Positions 33,921 to 42,781 of a stretch of DNA of 64,000 nt are shown here, in pieces. The stretch's first letter is position 1. Every line of letters starts with the position of its first letter. The DNA is from Clostridia bacterium (GTDB lineage Bacteria > Bacillota > Clostridia > Oscillospirales > CAG-272). The stretch lies in NCBI GenBank assembly GCA_017463125.1, contig JAFTPV010000005.1, positions 62,001 through 126,000 of the forward strand, given 5' to 3'. Position numbers and translations under genes: made by a program. The notes under the pieces are model-generated. The model made no database searches, was not told where the DNA came from, and saw only the letters and a list, made by a program, of their open reading frames with translations.

Positions 33921-35507
33921 TTATCTATTCTTTCTTCTTACTATTGTAACTGCTCCGAGTACAGCAAGAGCCATAGGCAGAGCGAGGAGGAGCGCCGTAT
34001 ACATAATAGAGGTGCCGAGCGTCAGGTTCTCAAGCGCTGTTGACTGCTGAACCACGTCGTTAGTACCGTAAATCATATTTTCCGCTCCGTAGAAGGATTC
34101 AAAGAGAGAGTACAAAAAGTCTTTGTTGGAATATCCGTTAGTTACCATAGCGTCACTTGCCGTCATATATATGCTGGGGACGAGAACGAGCCTTGCCGCC
34201 TCTGCGTTATCGTTAGGCCTCTTTGAGTAAGCTACTACGGTGTAAGAGCCCTCAGTGTCGGTCGTGGCACCGGATGCCTCAAGAACGGCAGACGAGGATG
34301 CAACAAGAAGAGGAGATGCGCCCTTCGAGCTATCGCAATCAAGTGCCGCTATGTCACGGATAATAACCGAGCCGTCAACGTCGGATATATTATCATATAC
34401 GTCATCTGCAACGGGAGTGTCGGCATACTGAGTTATAAGAGTGAAGCCGTCCGTTCCTATCGCCATATTAAGATCCTTGACGATCTGTCTTTCACCGCTC
34501 TCCGAGGTAATAAACGAGATGCCAAAATCGGCAATAAATTCTTCAAGCTTGGGAAGCGACTCCGCAATCGGGTCCATATTTATGTAGAACCTGCCGCCGC
34601 GCTCCGCATACTCCTTAAGTCTGTCCATCTCGCTGACTATTCCCGAGTCCTCACCGGATTTTTCAAAATCGCTCTTCGGGTCTGCGATTACGACAAACGC
34701 CGCATCGTTCGGCACGCTCTGCTTGCGAAGATTTATTTCTTCAACGTAATAGCCCGCGCTTACGAGAGCACTATAGAAATTCAAGCTGGGAGCCTCACCG
34801 TGTCCCATAGTGAAATAAACGGTATCGTGCTCGTCAGCAATAACCCAGCTTATGCTTGAGGCAAAGATTTCCTCACCGTTGTACGAGGTGATGTAGCCGG
34901 AGTCATCGAAGGTGAAGAAGGAGGAATACGCGCTGGAGGTTGTCAGAACCTTGATGTTTTCTCTGGTAACCGTGCCGTGTACATCCGTCGTGTGACATTC
35001 AAAGAGGACGCTCGCACGTGTCAGAGAATACTCGTCGTATACAACCTCGCCGTTTTTATCAGTGATAGCCTCTCCGCTTGCGTCCTTGCGTGCTACCTTC
35101 TGATACTTTGCGGGGTTAAAATCCTCGCCGGTATCGTCATATTTAAGAGTCATTACGTTAGCGTATCTGATTTCAATAAAATCCGGATACCTCTCGGCAA
35201 ATTCCATCGCCGTTCTGTAAACATAGTTGCCCGTTTCGTGAGTCTGTATGTCGGATTCGTTCATACAGAACGTAACGGTTACCTTTTTACCGCTCTGCTG
35301 CGCCCTGTCAAATATGCGGTCAGCAGCATCGGTTATGGAGAGATCCTCCTTCTCAACGGACGAGTCCTCGACCATAAAAGCGTAATACACAGTATACATA
35401 AGCACGTTAGCAACCGTGAATATCGCTATGACAAGCGCGGTTATCACGCCTGACGAAAAGCCGCGCCCCTTGACGAAGGAAGCAAGCTTGTGCTTCAAAT
35501 TATTCAT
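33921..35507 (-). CDS. GldG-like ABC auxiliary protein, copy 1
   Basis: 528 aa. Membrane helix near the N-terminus (GVITALVIAIFTVANVLMYTV), outside domain with the family motif TMGHGEAPSLNFY and FVVIADPKSDFE, and a C-terminal helix (MYTALLLALPMALAVLGAVTIV, in two halves) ending RRKNR. It starts 38 nt after the permease gene and ends 3 nt before the second copy, so all are one operon. Probably a heteromeric pair with copy 2 flanking the permease. Confidence 0.82.
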   Translation of the reverse strand: MNNLKHKLASFVKGRGFSSGVITALVIAIFTVANVLMYTVYYAFMVEDSSVEKEDLSITDAADRIFDRAQQSGKKVTVTFCMNESDIQTHETGNYVYRTAMEFAERYPDFIEIRYANVMTLKYDDTGEDFNPAKYQKVARKDASGEAITDKNGEVVYDEYSLTRASVLFECHTTDVHGTVTRENIKVLTTSSAYSSFFTFDDSGYITSYNGEEIFASSISWVIADEHDTVYFTMGHGEAPSLNFYSALVSAGYYVEEINLRKQSVPNDAAFVVIADPKSDFEKSGEDSGIVSEMDRLKEYAERGGRFYINMDPIAESLPKLEEFIADFGISFITSESGERQIVKDLNMAIGTDGFTLITQYADTPVADDVYDNISDVDGSVIIRDIAALDCDSSKGASPLLVASSSAVLEASGATTDTEGSYTVVAYSKRPNDNAEAARLVLVPSIYMTASDAMVTNGYSNKDFLYSLFESFYGAENMIYGTNDVVQQSTALENLTLGTSIMYTALLLALPMALAVLGAVTIVRRKNR

Positions 35508-35545
35508 ATTCTTAATTCCTTTTCCGCAATTTATTTAATAAGCTG

Positions 35546-36256
35546 TCAGTTATATCTTCTGCGGTCGTATATACGCACGGTAAGATAAAGAAACAGGGCG
35601 GAAAGCGAGAGATAGAATACAACTGCTGAAATATCAAAATATCCCGACGTGAAGGTCGTGAATCTTCCGAATACCGAAAGAGAATCCAATACGTATCTTA
35701 TCGCATAATTAGAGGGGATAAGGCTGCTCAAAAGACCTACGGTTAGGAAGCCGAGAATTATCGCAATGGTTCCGACTGCCGCAGAGAGCTGGTTCTCCGT
35801 AAGAGAGGAAACGAAAAGTCCCACAGAAACAAACACCGAGCCGACAAGCAGGAGCGCAACGATGTTGCCAAGAAGAAGCGCCAGCTTAAAGGTTATTGCA
35901 TAAGGGATAAGTATAAGAAAATAGAGCGAGGTAAATACCACAGCCGACGCAAACATTACGTAAGCGGCAAGAAACTTGCCTATAACCATACCGGTTATGG
36001 AAACGGGAGCTGTCATAAGGAGCTGCTCTGTTTTAAGCTTCCTCTCCTCGCTGAAGGATTTCATCGTAAGTATCGGCAGGATAATAGCCGAGAACATAAG
36101 CATTATAACGAAATAGGAGGTAACGTCTGCAGACATTGAGAAGAGCGTCGTGTAACAGAACACAGCCGCAGCTGCCACAAGGAATATTACCATAAAGACG
36201 TAACCCATAACGCCTGTGAAATAAGAGCGAAGCTCTCTTTTAAAAATCGCTAACAT
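35546..36256 (-). CDS. GldF-like ABC transporter permease
   Basis: 236 aa with six predicted membrane helices and the family opening KRELRSYFTGVMGYVFM. ABC-2 type permease as in GldF; the motif TMKSFSEERKLKTEQLLMTAPVS (cytoplasmic coupling segment, two halves) is well conserved. Strong AAGGAGG ribosome site. Located 12 nt after the ATPase gene. Transported substrate unknown. Confidence 0.88.
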   Translation of the reverse strand: MLAIFKRELRSYFTGVMGYVFMVIFLVAAAAVFCYTTLFSMSADVTSYFVIMLMFSAIILPILTMKSFSEERKLKTEQLLMTAPVSITGMVIGKFLAAYVMFASAVVFTSLYFLILIPYAITFKLALLLGNIVALLLVGSVFVSVGLFVSSLTENQLSAAVGTIAIILGFLTVGLLSSLIPSNYAIRYVLDSLSVFGRFTTFTSGYFDISAVVFYLSLSALFLYLTVRIYDRRRYN

Positions 36257-36268
36257 TTTTCTTCCTCC

Positions 36269-37267
36269 TTAATGAGCCTTTTTGGCCTTTAACTTCTTGT
36301 CTGCACCTTGAGCGTCGGAGCGGTCGACAAGATTAATGAATATCGATTCAAGATCAGTTCCTATGGGAGCAAGACCGATAAGCGGGAAGCGGTTATCCGC
36401 GCAAGCGGTAAATACAGCCTTACGCGCGTCAACACCAGCCGCGCTCTCAACGACGTAAACGTAAGCATCGCCATCCTTTGCGCCGGTAGCCTCCGCATTC
36501 TTAATAGCGCCCTGTGCACGAAGAGCAGGAAGCACGTCCTTTGCCTGCGCGCAGATCTTTGCCTCATAGCGATAGCCGCCCTCAATGGTTCTCGTTATAT
36601 CCTCGGTGCGCTCGTTTGCGATTATCTGACCCTTGTTGATAATGATAACTCGTTCGCAAACGGCCTGAACCTCCGCGAGAATGTGAGTGGAGAGAATAAC
36701 CGTGTGGCGTCTGCCGAGCATTCTGATAAGATTCCTTACCTCAAGGATCTGCTTCGGGTCAAGGCCTACCGTAGGCTCGTCAAAAATAATGATTTTAGGG
36801 TCGCCGATAAGAGCCTGAGCAATGCCGACACGCTGCTTATATCCCTTTGAAAGATTTCGTATAAGCCTGTCCTTAACGTCGGTAAGCTTCACAACCGAGA
36901 GTATCTCCTCAATATGAGGGTCGCGGTCAAGCTTACAGCACTTAAGCTCGTAGACGAAGTTCAGATATTCGGCAACCGTCATCTCCGGATATATAGGAGG
37001 CTGCTCGGGAAGGAAGCCGATAAATTTCTTTGCCTCAAGAGGATTTTCAAGAATATCTATTCCGTTTATGTATGCCGCGCCGGAGCTTGATGAGAGATAG
37101 CCTGTAAGAATATTCATCGTGGTACTCTTGCCCGCGCCGTTAGGACCGAGGAGTCCAACGATCTCTCCCTCTCCTATTTCAAAGGATATGTCATTCAACG
37201 CATAGTTGGTTCCATATCTTTTAACCAGGTTTTCCACCTTTATAACAGGTACAGATGTTTCGTTCAT
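36269..37267 (-). CDS. GldA-like ABC transporter ATP-binding protein
   Basis: 332 aa. Walker A GPNGAGKST, signature LSKGYKQR, Walker B KIIIFDEPTVGLD and switch His in LSTHIL are intact; a C-terminal extension of about 100 residues follows the nucleotide-binding domain, as in GldA. Start: ATG at 37267 with GGAG upstream; an ORF extension to 37318 lacks a ribosome site. First gene of the five-gene operon that runs to 29244. Confidence 0.9.
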   Translation of the reverse strand: MNETSVPVIKVENLVKRYGTNYALNDISFEIGEGEIVGLLGPNGAGKSTTMNILTGYLSSSSGAAYINGIDILENPLEAKKFIGFLPEQPPIYPEMTVAEYLNFVYELKCCKLDRDPHIEEILSVVKLTDVKDRLIRNLSKGYKQRVGIAQALIGDPKIIIFDEPTVGLDPKQILEVRNLIRMLGRRHTVILSTHILAEVQAVCERVIIINKGQIIANERTEDITRTIEGGYRYEAKICAQAKDVLPALRAQGAIKNAEATGAKDGDAYVYVVESAAGVDARKAVFTACADNRFPLIGLAPIGTDLESIFINLVDRSDAQGADKKLKAKKAH

Positions 37268-37492
37268 ATTCTTTCTCCAAAAATTAAAATTCAAATTAAG
37301 ACAACCGTAAAAAGACACTTGTCCGCATTTTAACTCGTATATTATAACATATAATTATAAATAAATTATGAACGAAATAGCGCAAATTGAAATAATAATA
37401 TAAATTATTTTTGAATTTTGAGTGAAGAGTTGCAGGAAATATAATAACATAACACTATTTTTGAATGCTGTGTGCATTTTTTTCTCTTCCTC

Positions 37493-37521
37493 TTGACAAA
37501 AAACCTCCCGTGCTGTATAAT
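37493..37521 (+). promoter_or_regulatory. Promoter of trpS
   Basis: TTGACA (37493-37498), 17-bp spacer, TATAAT (37516-37521): a consensus promoter. The leader of about 37 nt is too short for a T-box. Confidence 0.9.
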
Positions 37522-37564
37522 TTTTAAGTAAGAAACGCACTTTTCTTTTGAAAGGATAAACTAT

Positions 37565-38560
37565 ATGATCGGCGATAAAAAAATAGTTTTCTCGGGCGTT
37601 CAGCCCTCGGGTAACCTTACAATAGGTAATTATCTCGGCGCGATAAAGAATTTTTCGCGTTTTTCCGAGGATTATAAGACGTTTTACTGCGTGGTTGACC
37701 TTCACTCCATTACGGTAAGGCAGGTCCCTGCCGAGCTCAGGCGCAGAACGTATGAAACGCTGGCGCTGTACATGGCTTGCGGCCTTGATGAAAAAAAGAA
37801 TACCCTCTTCGTTCAGTCCCACGTGCCCGCTCACGCGGAGCTTGGCTGGATCCTCGACTGCTATACTATGTTCGGCGAGCTTTCCCGTATGACGCAGTTT
37901 AAGGACAAGAGCCAAAAGCACGCGGAGAACATTAACGCAGGACTGTTCACCTACCCCGCTCTCATGGCGGCGGATATTCTGCTCTATCAGACCGACCTTG
38001 TTCCCGTCGGCATTGATCAGAAGCAGCACCTCGAGCTTGCAAGAGATGTTGCCGCAAGATTTAACCAGATATACGGCGACACCTTTACTATTCCCGAGGG
38101 ATACATTCCAACCGACACGATGAAGATAGCATCGCTTGCCGAGCCTACCTCGAAAATGTCAAAATCTGACCCCAACCCCAACGCCTGCGTTTACATCCTT
38201 GATTCCAAGGACGATATTATGCGTAAGTTCAAAAAAGCTGTCACGGACTCCGACGCCTCCGTCAGATACTCCGAGGATAAGCCAGGTGTGTCAAACCTTA
38301 TGACTATATACCGCGCCTTCACCGGCAAGAGCCTTGAGGAGATCGAGCGCGAGTTTGACGGCAGAGGCTACGGTGATTTTAAGCTGGCGGTCGGCGAGGC
38401 CTGCGCCGACGGACTTGCGCCTGTTCGCGAGGAATTTGCGCGTCTTATGGCTGACAAGGCGTATCTTGAGCAGGTTATGAAAAACGGCGCAGACGAGGCG
38501 GCGTATTACGCAAGAAAAACCATGTCAAAGGTAAGAAGAAAGATAGGTTTTGTAAACTAA
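37565..38560 (+). CDS. trpS: Tryptophanyl-tRNA synthetase
   Basis: 331 aa, normal length for the bacterial class Ic enzyme. HIGH-type motif GNLTIGNYLG near the N-terminus, KMSKS motif in TSKMSKSDPNPN about residue 200, and the Trp-pocket GIDQKQHLELARD. Charges tRNA-Trp in the cytosol. Ribosome site GAAAGGA. Unlike trpB, it is not under T-box control here. Single-gene unit with its own promoter and terminator. Confidence 0.97.
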   Translation: MIGDKKIVFSGVQPSGNLTIGNYLGAIKNFSRFSEDYKTFYCVVDLHSITVRQVPAELRRRTYETLALYMACGLDEKKNTLFVQSHVPAHAELGWILDCYTMFGELSRMTQFKDKSQKHAENINAGLFTYPALMAADILLYQTDLVPVGIDQKQHLELARDVAARFNQIYGDTFTIPEGYIPTDTMKIASLAEPTSKMSKSDPNPNACVYILDSKDDIMRKFKKAVTDSDASVRYSEDKPGVSNLMTIYRAFTGKSLEEIEREFDGRGYGDFKLAVGEACADGLAPVREEFARLMADKAYLEQVMKNGADEAAYYARKTMSKVRRKIGFVN

Positions 38561-38590
38561 TATTTGCAAAAACCGCATTTTGCTATATAA

Positions 38591-38623
38591 AAATCCGGCG
38601 AGGATAATCTCGTCGGATTTTTT
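38591..38623 (+). terminator. Terminator between trpS and the convergent SIS-domain gene
   Basis: Twelve-bp stem AAATCCGGCGAG/CTCGTCGGATTT (38591-38602 with 38609-38620; one G-U), 6-nt loop, T run; may serve both strands. Confidence 0.88.
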
Positions 38624-38638
38624 GTGTTGTGAATTTTA

Positions 38639-39385
38639 TCAAAGCATTTTTATCCTAGGGCTGTATTTTGCCAAATATTCAGCGTTTTTTTCATCGCCGC
38701 CGGGCGTATTTGCAGAAGACCATACAGGTGGTTTTACGCCTCGGCGCACGCACTCACGTACGCACTCTATCTCGAGCATGTGTGCTATATAGAAATCCAC
38801 TATATTAGAAATAGGAGCTATGGGAGTATCAAGCCCCTCTACCGTAACAACCGCATCTCCAACAGGGTTATAATCATCAATACATACGTCTGCATAATCA
38901 AAAAGATTAGTTCCGTTAGGGTGGCGGATAAAGTGATCATCAGGCATTTCGTTTTGCCAATAGCTTGATGAGATCGCGATGATTTTTGCCCCCGCAGCCT
39001 TTGCCTCCATTACGGCGTCTATTGTGGCGGGATTAATGCCTATGTTATGATAAACGATAAGCAGATCGTCTTTTTGAAGCTTATAATAACGCATTATAGC
39101 AGAACCGTAATTGACTGTACGCTCAAGCTCCAGATATTTTAACGCCTGGTTAAAAACGGTGAGTCCCGTTTCGGCAATAGGATTTATGTTTGACAATCCA
39201 CCTGCACGGAAAAACATCTCTCCGACACATAAAGTCGTGTGACCGCCGCCGCCGTAAACATGTATTAAACGGTCATTCTCGATAGCATCAGCCATCATTG
39301 ACGCAGCCTTTTCTATATTATCACTTTGTTTACTATTAACTAGCTCAAGATTTTCAACTATTTTGTTAAAATAGGTCATATCCAT
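38639..39385 (-). CDS. SIS-domain sugar-phosphate-binding protein
   Basis: 248 aa. SIS fold: VYGGGGHTTLCVGEMFFRAGG (residues about 45-65, two halves) and KDDLLIVYHNIGINPATIDAV followed by AKIIAISSS. Close to the YgbK/phosphosugar-isomerase-like group annotated as sugar isomerase domain proteins. Start: ATG at 39385 preceded by AAGGAG; the frame's GTG at 39406 overlaps that site. Third gene of the cluster running from 41778, so it probably handles a phosphorylated amino sugar released by the GH20-like enzyme (inference). Confidence 0.75.
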   Translation of the reverse strand: MDMTYFNKIVENLELVNSKQSDNIEKAASMMADAIENDRLIHVYGGGGHTTLCVGEMFFRAGGLSNINPIAETGLTVFNQALKYLELERTVNYGSAIMRYYKLQKDDLLIVYHNIGINPATIDAVMEAKAAGAKIIAISSSYWQNEMPDDHFIRHPNGTNLFDYADVCIDDYNPVGDAVVTVEGLDTPIAPISNIVDFYIAHMLEIECVRECVRRGVKPPVWSSANTPGGDEKNAEYLAKYSPRIKML

Positions 39386-39402
39386 ATCTTTTTTCTCCTT
39401 TA

Positions 39403-40440
39403 TCACTTCTGTTTTTTCAAAACTCTCTTATAATTTTCGCCTATTCTGTCCCACAGCTTTATCGGGTCGGGCGCGGCAACGCTGGTTCCAAGACCGCCTC
39501 TGTAAGTCCAGGTTGCAAGTCTGTCAACGCCCATCTCCTCGTACATATCCACAACCTTGTCAATCTGTGCAAAGTCCTCGGGCTGTGCGTTATAGCCCAT
39601 AAGCCATCTTTCACTCTGCTTGCCGTACTTCTTGGCAATACGGACGGTGCGCTCGGTTATTTCCTTAAAGAAGGATTCGGGGAGAGACCAGTTGATAATC
39701 GTGGTGGAGAATACGTCAAAGTAAGGACAAGCCGCCACCATTTCCCAGTTGTCATAACCGCGAAGCTCGGTCACGTAATAAGTATTTTTGGTTGCGTGAA
39801 CGCAGCAGGTGATTTCAAGGTTAGGGTTAACCTCTTTAAGCGCCTTCGAGCAATCGGCAAGAGTTTTAAGCGCCTCGCGCCATCTGAACTGCTTTACGTC
39901 ATCGTTCATAAACCTTGGCATTTCGTAGCCGTAATAATCCTCGAATTTCTTCATACATTCGGGACAGCGGCAAGCCCAGTCGTCACCCGCACCACCCGTG
40001 ATAGATGCATACGCCTTTGGGTATGCGTAATGAGGCTCGTCCCAGAAGAAGCCGTCAACCTCTGTTTCTCTTGCGAGCTTCAGGCATATATTAGTGAAAT
40101 AATCTCTAAACGAGTTGGTGTTGAAGCAGGCTGCGTTAAGAACCTCGCCGGTATAAGCGGAAACCTGTCTGTGATGAATATTATTCTGAAGGAAGAGAGA
40201 AACCTGCTCGCCGCCGAAATATTTTCCAATTCCCCAAGTATCCGCAATACAGCGGAGTCCGACCTTATGCGCGGTCTTAACTATATTGTTGATATTCGGG
40301 AACCAAAAGTCCATATCAAACTCGGTTATGGCAAGGATAACGGTGTCGCATCCGTGCTCCTTCATTTCGATAAAATCCTTCTCTGCGTGTTCAACGTAAT
40401 TAAGTCCGTAATAGCTTACGGCGGTGTGTTTTATAGACAT
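39403..40440 (-). CDS. TIM-barrel glycoside-hydrolase-like protein
   Basis: 345 aa, no signal peptide, complete. Opens with a glycosidase-like first strand and helix (SYYGLNYVEHAEKDF, then CDTVILAITEFDMDFWF). A likely acid/nucleophile is in GFFWDEPHYAYP, and a C-x-C-x2-C patch (WACRCPECMKKFEDYYG) resembles Cys-rich loops in some GH-A glycosidases. I cannot name a GH family. It sits 12 nt downstream of the GH20-like gene on the same transcript, with AAGGAG as ribosome site. Cytosolic action on an imported oligosaccharide is likely. Confidence 0.65.
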   Translation of the reverse strand: MSIKHTAVSYYGLNYVEHAEKDFIEMKEHGCDTVILAITEFDMDFWFPNINNIVKTAHKVGLRCIADTWGIGKYFGGEQVSLFLQNNIHHRQVSAYTGEVLNAACFNTNSFRDYFTNICLKLARETEVDGFFWDEPHYAYPKAYASITGGAGDDWACRCPECMKKFEDYYGYEMPRFMNDDVKQFRWREALKTLADCSKALKEVNPNLEITCCVHATKNTYYVTELRGYDNWEMVAACPYFDVFSTTIINWSLPESFFKEITERTVRIAKKYGKQSERWLMGYNAQPEDFAQIDKVVDMYEEMGVDRLATWTYRGGLGTSVAAPDPIKLWDRIGENYKRVLKKQK

Positions 40441-40452
40441 AACGAAATCTCC

Positions 40453-41778
40453 TTATCTGTTTAATATAGCATCAACTGCCTCTTCGCAAGGCTCGCTTCC
40501 CCCCCACATATAAGCGCCTGAATATACAACGGTAGGGAGAGCAAGCTCGGGTCTATGCCACGTGGTCTGCACAATTCCGAGAGAGCCGTTGCTGATACAC
40601 TGCTCTATCATGTTTTTTGCTCCGTTTTTATCAAGGAAGGGCGAATAAACCGTTTCAAATCCCTTGTCCTCAAAGAACGGAACGTCCTGCCATTTCGTTT
40701 CTCCGATATCGTTATGCGTCCAGACGTTCATAAGTATATCGTTTGGTAATCTGTCGGTAACAGCGGGGTCGCATTTCCAATATTTCACATCAAGCGAGGA
40801 ATAGAGCATATCCGACCACATAGCCATACGAACACCGCGCTCCTTAAGCTCATCGTGCAGGAAGAGCATGTGATTTACGAAAAGGTCGTCGGCGGGAATA
40901 ACACGCTCTTCCTCGGTCGAGCCAAAGCCAAAGCATTTGTCACACGAGCAATGAAGAATAGGCGGGTTGCGATAGGCTTTAACCAGGTCGTCGATAATAT
41001 CGCGTAAGTATGCCTTCGTATCCTCTCTCGTGGTTGCAAAGCACCAGCCGCCCGGTATCCACATATCCGCAAGATCGGGGCGCTGGTCAAGCACTACGTG
41101 CTGGCGCGAGGTGATACGGCTCCAGCCTGCATGGCTTGTGAGATTTTGGTGAGGAATGGGAGTCATGTGAAGGTCGTCTATTACAAATGAAATAAGCGTG
41201 TCAACGTCTGCCTTCGACCATGCGTTAGGCCAATGAGCATAAGGACGCTTCTCGTAGGGGAACATGCCCCAGAACTCGTAAAAAACATAGTTATATCCGC
41301 AAAGTGCGGCTATTTTTGTGCGGCGGAGAACGTCTCCAAGCGTTGTATCGTCCTTCTCTGTACCATCGTTTGGCTTGAAGACACACATATGTACCCCACG
41401 AAAGCTTATCTTCGGTGTGTAGTGAAATTCTCCTATCGGAAATTCACCGTCATTTTTTGCCACGCGCTTCATATCCACAAGCATTTTAACACCGTTTGAC
41501 ACGGCATCGGCATCCTTGCCTATAACGGCAATTCCGCTCTCGCTTATCTTCAATACACTTTCACCATTCTCACACTCGGCATTCGTGTCAGCATCACCTA
41601 TTACAAGATAGGAGTTTCCGTTTTTCGCTATCTGCTCGGCAGGGCAAAGTCCGAGAAGCGAAAGTAAATAATCGTATTTTCTTGTAAGTATATTGGTTTC
41701 GATTTTTCCGGACAGATTGATTTTTTTCCATCCGTCATATCCAATACATCTATCAGGCTTCAAAATCATGCGTTCCAT
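40453..41778 (-). CDS. GH20-like protein with non-canonical active site
   Basis: 441 aa, no signal peptide. The N-terminal 110 residues form the alpha/beta domain that precedes GH20 barrels (YLVIGDAD, GIAVIGKDADAVSNGVKMLVDM); then the barrel starts with the GH20-type PKISFRGVHM. Where beta-hexosaminidases have the Asp-Glu catalytic pair, this protein has ILHCSCDKCFGFG, so the usual D-E pair is not evident. Possibly an altered substrate range or loss of hydrolase activity. Good GGAGGAG ribosome site; first gene of a three-gene operon divergent from an AraC regulator. Confidence 0.65.
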   Translation of the reverse strand: MERMILKPDRCIGYDGWKKINLSGKIETNILTRKYDYLLSLLGLCPAEQIAKNGNSYLVIGDADTNAECENGESVLKISESGIAVIGKDADAVSNGVKMLVDMKRVAKNDGEFPIGEFHYTPKISFRGVHMCVFKPNDGTEKDDTTLGDVLRRTKIAALCGYNYVFYEFWGMFPYEKRPYAHWPNAWSKADVDTLISFVIDDLHMTPIPHQNLTSHAGWSRITSRQHVVLDQRPDLADMWIPGGWCFATTREDTKAYLRDIIDDLVKAYRNPPILHCSCDKCFGFGSTEEERVIPADDLFVNHMLFLHDELKERGVRMAMWSDMLYSSLDVKYWKCDPAVTDRLPNDILMNVWTHNDIGETKWQDVPFFEDKGFETVYSPFLDKNGAKNMIEQCISNGSLGIVQTTWHRPELALPTVVYSGAYMWGGSEPCEEAVDAILNR

Positions 41779-41815
41779 TTTTTAGTTCTCCTCCGAAAAT
41801 TTGATTGTTGATTTT

Positions 41816-41844
41816 ATTATATCAAAGAGAGAGGAATACCACAA
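41816..41844 (-). promoter_or_regulatory. Promoter of the GH20-like operon
   Basis: Minus strand TTGTGG (41839-41844), 17-bp spacer, TATAAT (41816-41821). The weak -35 fits activation by the divergent AraC protein. Confidence 0.6.
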
Positions 41845-41898
41845 CCTGAAAAACACCACTAAAGGTTAGATTTTCGCTACTGTTTTTTCACAAATCCC

Positions 41899-41926
41899 TT
41901 GACAAATCAAGAGGCATGGGTTATAC
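41899..41926 (+). promoter_or_regulatory. Promoter of the AraC gene, placed at the start codon
   Basis: TTGACA (41899-41904), 16-bp spacer, TTATAC (41921-41926). The predicted transcription start (41932-41935) coincides with the ATG at 41934. Confidence 0.65.
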
Positions 41927-41933
41927 TGAAAAT

Positions 41934-42710
41934 ATGTTTAACAATGAACGCTTTAATTTTAAGATTTTGTCCGTTTTGAAGCTGGAGTTTCCTGTATCCG
42001 AAAGGTATTCTCCGCCAAGGCGGTATCACGCATTGGTTTTTCGTATGCAAGGACGGGCGGAGGTTGCTAAGGAGGGCCGCAGCGCGCGCTTAATCAAAAA
42101 CGATATTACCTTCGTGCCGCGTGGATACGACTATACAATAAGGACAGAATCTGACGAGAAGGTCACGGTGGTGCATTTTGAGGCGGATTTTCAGACGCCG
42201 CCTCCGTTTAGTAATATTCACACATCAAGTCCCGAAATTTTCAACTCTCTGTTTGAAAAGCTTTTGAACACTTGGCAAATCAAGCCGTGCGGACACGTGT
42301 ATCGCATAGATTCTCTGTTTCTTTCTATTCTTGAAAATATAGAGAAGCAGGTTTTTGAGATGAAGGAGGACTCTGTATCGTTACGAATACAGCGCGCCGC
42401 CGATTCCATGCACTCAAGATTTACAAACCACGAGCTTTCCGTTGATATTCTGGCGAGGGAATCGGGCTACTGCTCATCTTATTTTCGCCGCATATTCCGC
42501 GAGGAAATGGGCAAATCTCCAAAGGAATATTTATGCGAGCTTCGGATACGGCACGCGACAGCCTTGCTTGAATCGGGATATTACAGCGTTGACGCCGTTG
42601 CCGCGCTTTCGGGCTTTGACTCCTCTAAATATTTTTCCACAGCTTTTAAGGCGCACACCGGCAAAAGTCCGTCTGAATATCTGCCTCGGGTCAGCCGTCG
42701 CAAAAAATAA
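41934..42710 (+). CDS. AraC-family regulator divergent from the GH20-like operon
   Basis: 258 aa from the ATG at 41934. N-terminal cupin-like sensor (FRMQGRAEVAKEGR, FVPRGYDYTI) and C-terminal double helix-turn-helix (ELSVDILARESGYCSSYFRRIF; VDAVAALSGFDSSKYFSTAF, in the usual spacing). An ORF start at 41916 lies between the promoter's -35 and -10 boxes, so it cannot be used from that promoter; the transcript may be leaderless. It probably activates the divergent glycosidase-SIS operon in response to a sugar. Confidence 0.85.
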   Translation: MFNNERFNFKILSVLKLEFPVSERYSPPRRYHALVFRMQGRAEVAKEGRSARLIKNDITFVPRGYDYTIRTESDEKVTVVHFEADFQTPPPFSNIHTSSPEIFNSLFEKLLNTWQIKPCGHVYRIDSLFLSILENIEKQVFEMKEDSVSLRIQRAADSMHSRFTNHELSVDILARESGYCSSYFRRIFREEMGKSPKEYLCELRIRHATALLESGYYSVDAVAALSGFDSSKYFSTAFKAHTGKSPSEYLPRVSRRKK

Positions 42711-42724
42711 ATTTTATAAAATAA

Positions 42725-42755
42725 AACGGCAGGATTAGAAATCCTGCCGTTTTTT
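42725..42755. terminator. Terminator between convergent AraC and lipoprotein genes
   Basis: Eleven-bp perfect stem AACGGCAGGAT/ATCCTGCCGTT, 5-nt loop, T run on the plus strand; A-rich side may serve the minus gene too. Confidence 0.9.
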
Positions 42756-42781
42756 CACTCTGTTTTCAGTCTTACGATTAT

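Noticed and set aside
29244-37267. Gliding motility or type IX secretion locus
   Set aside because: Only the GldA/F/G-like ABC part is present, and such operons occur in many non-gliding bacteria.
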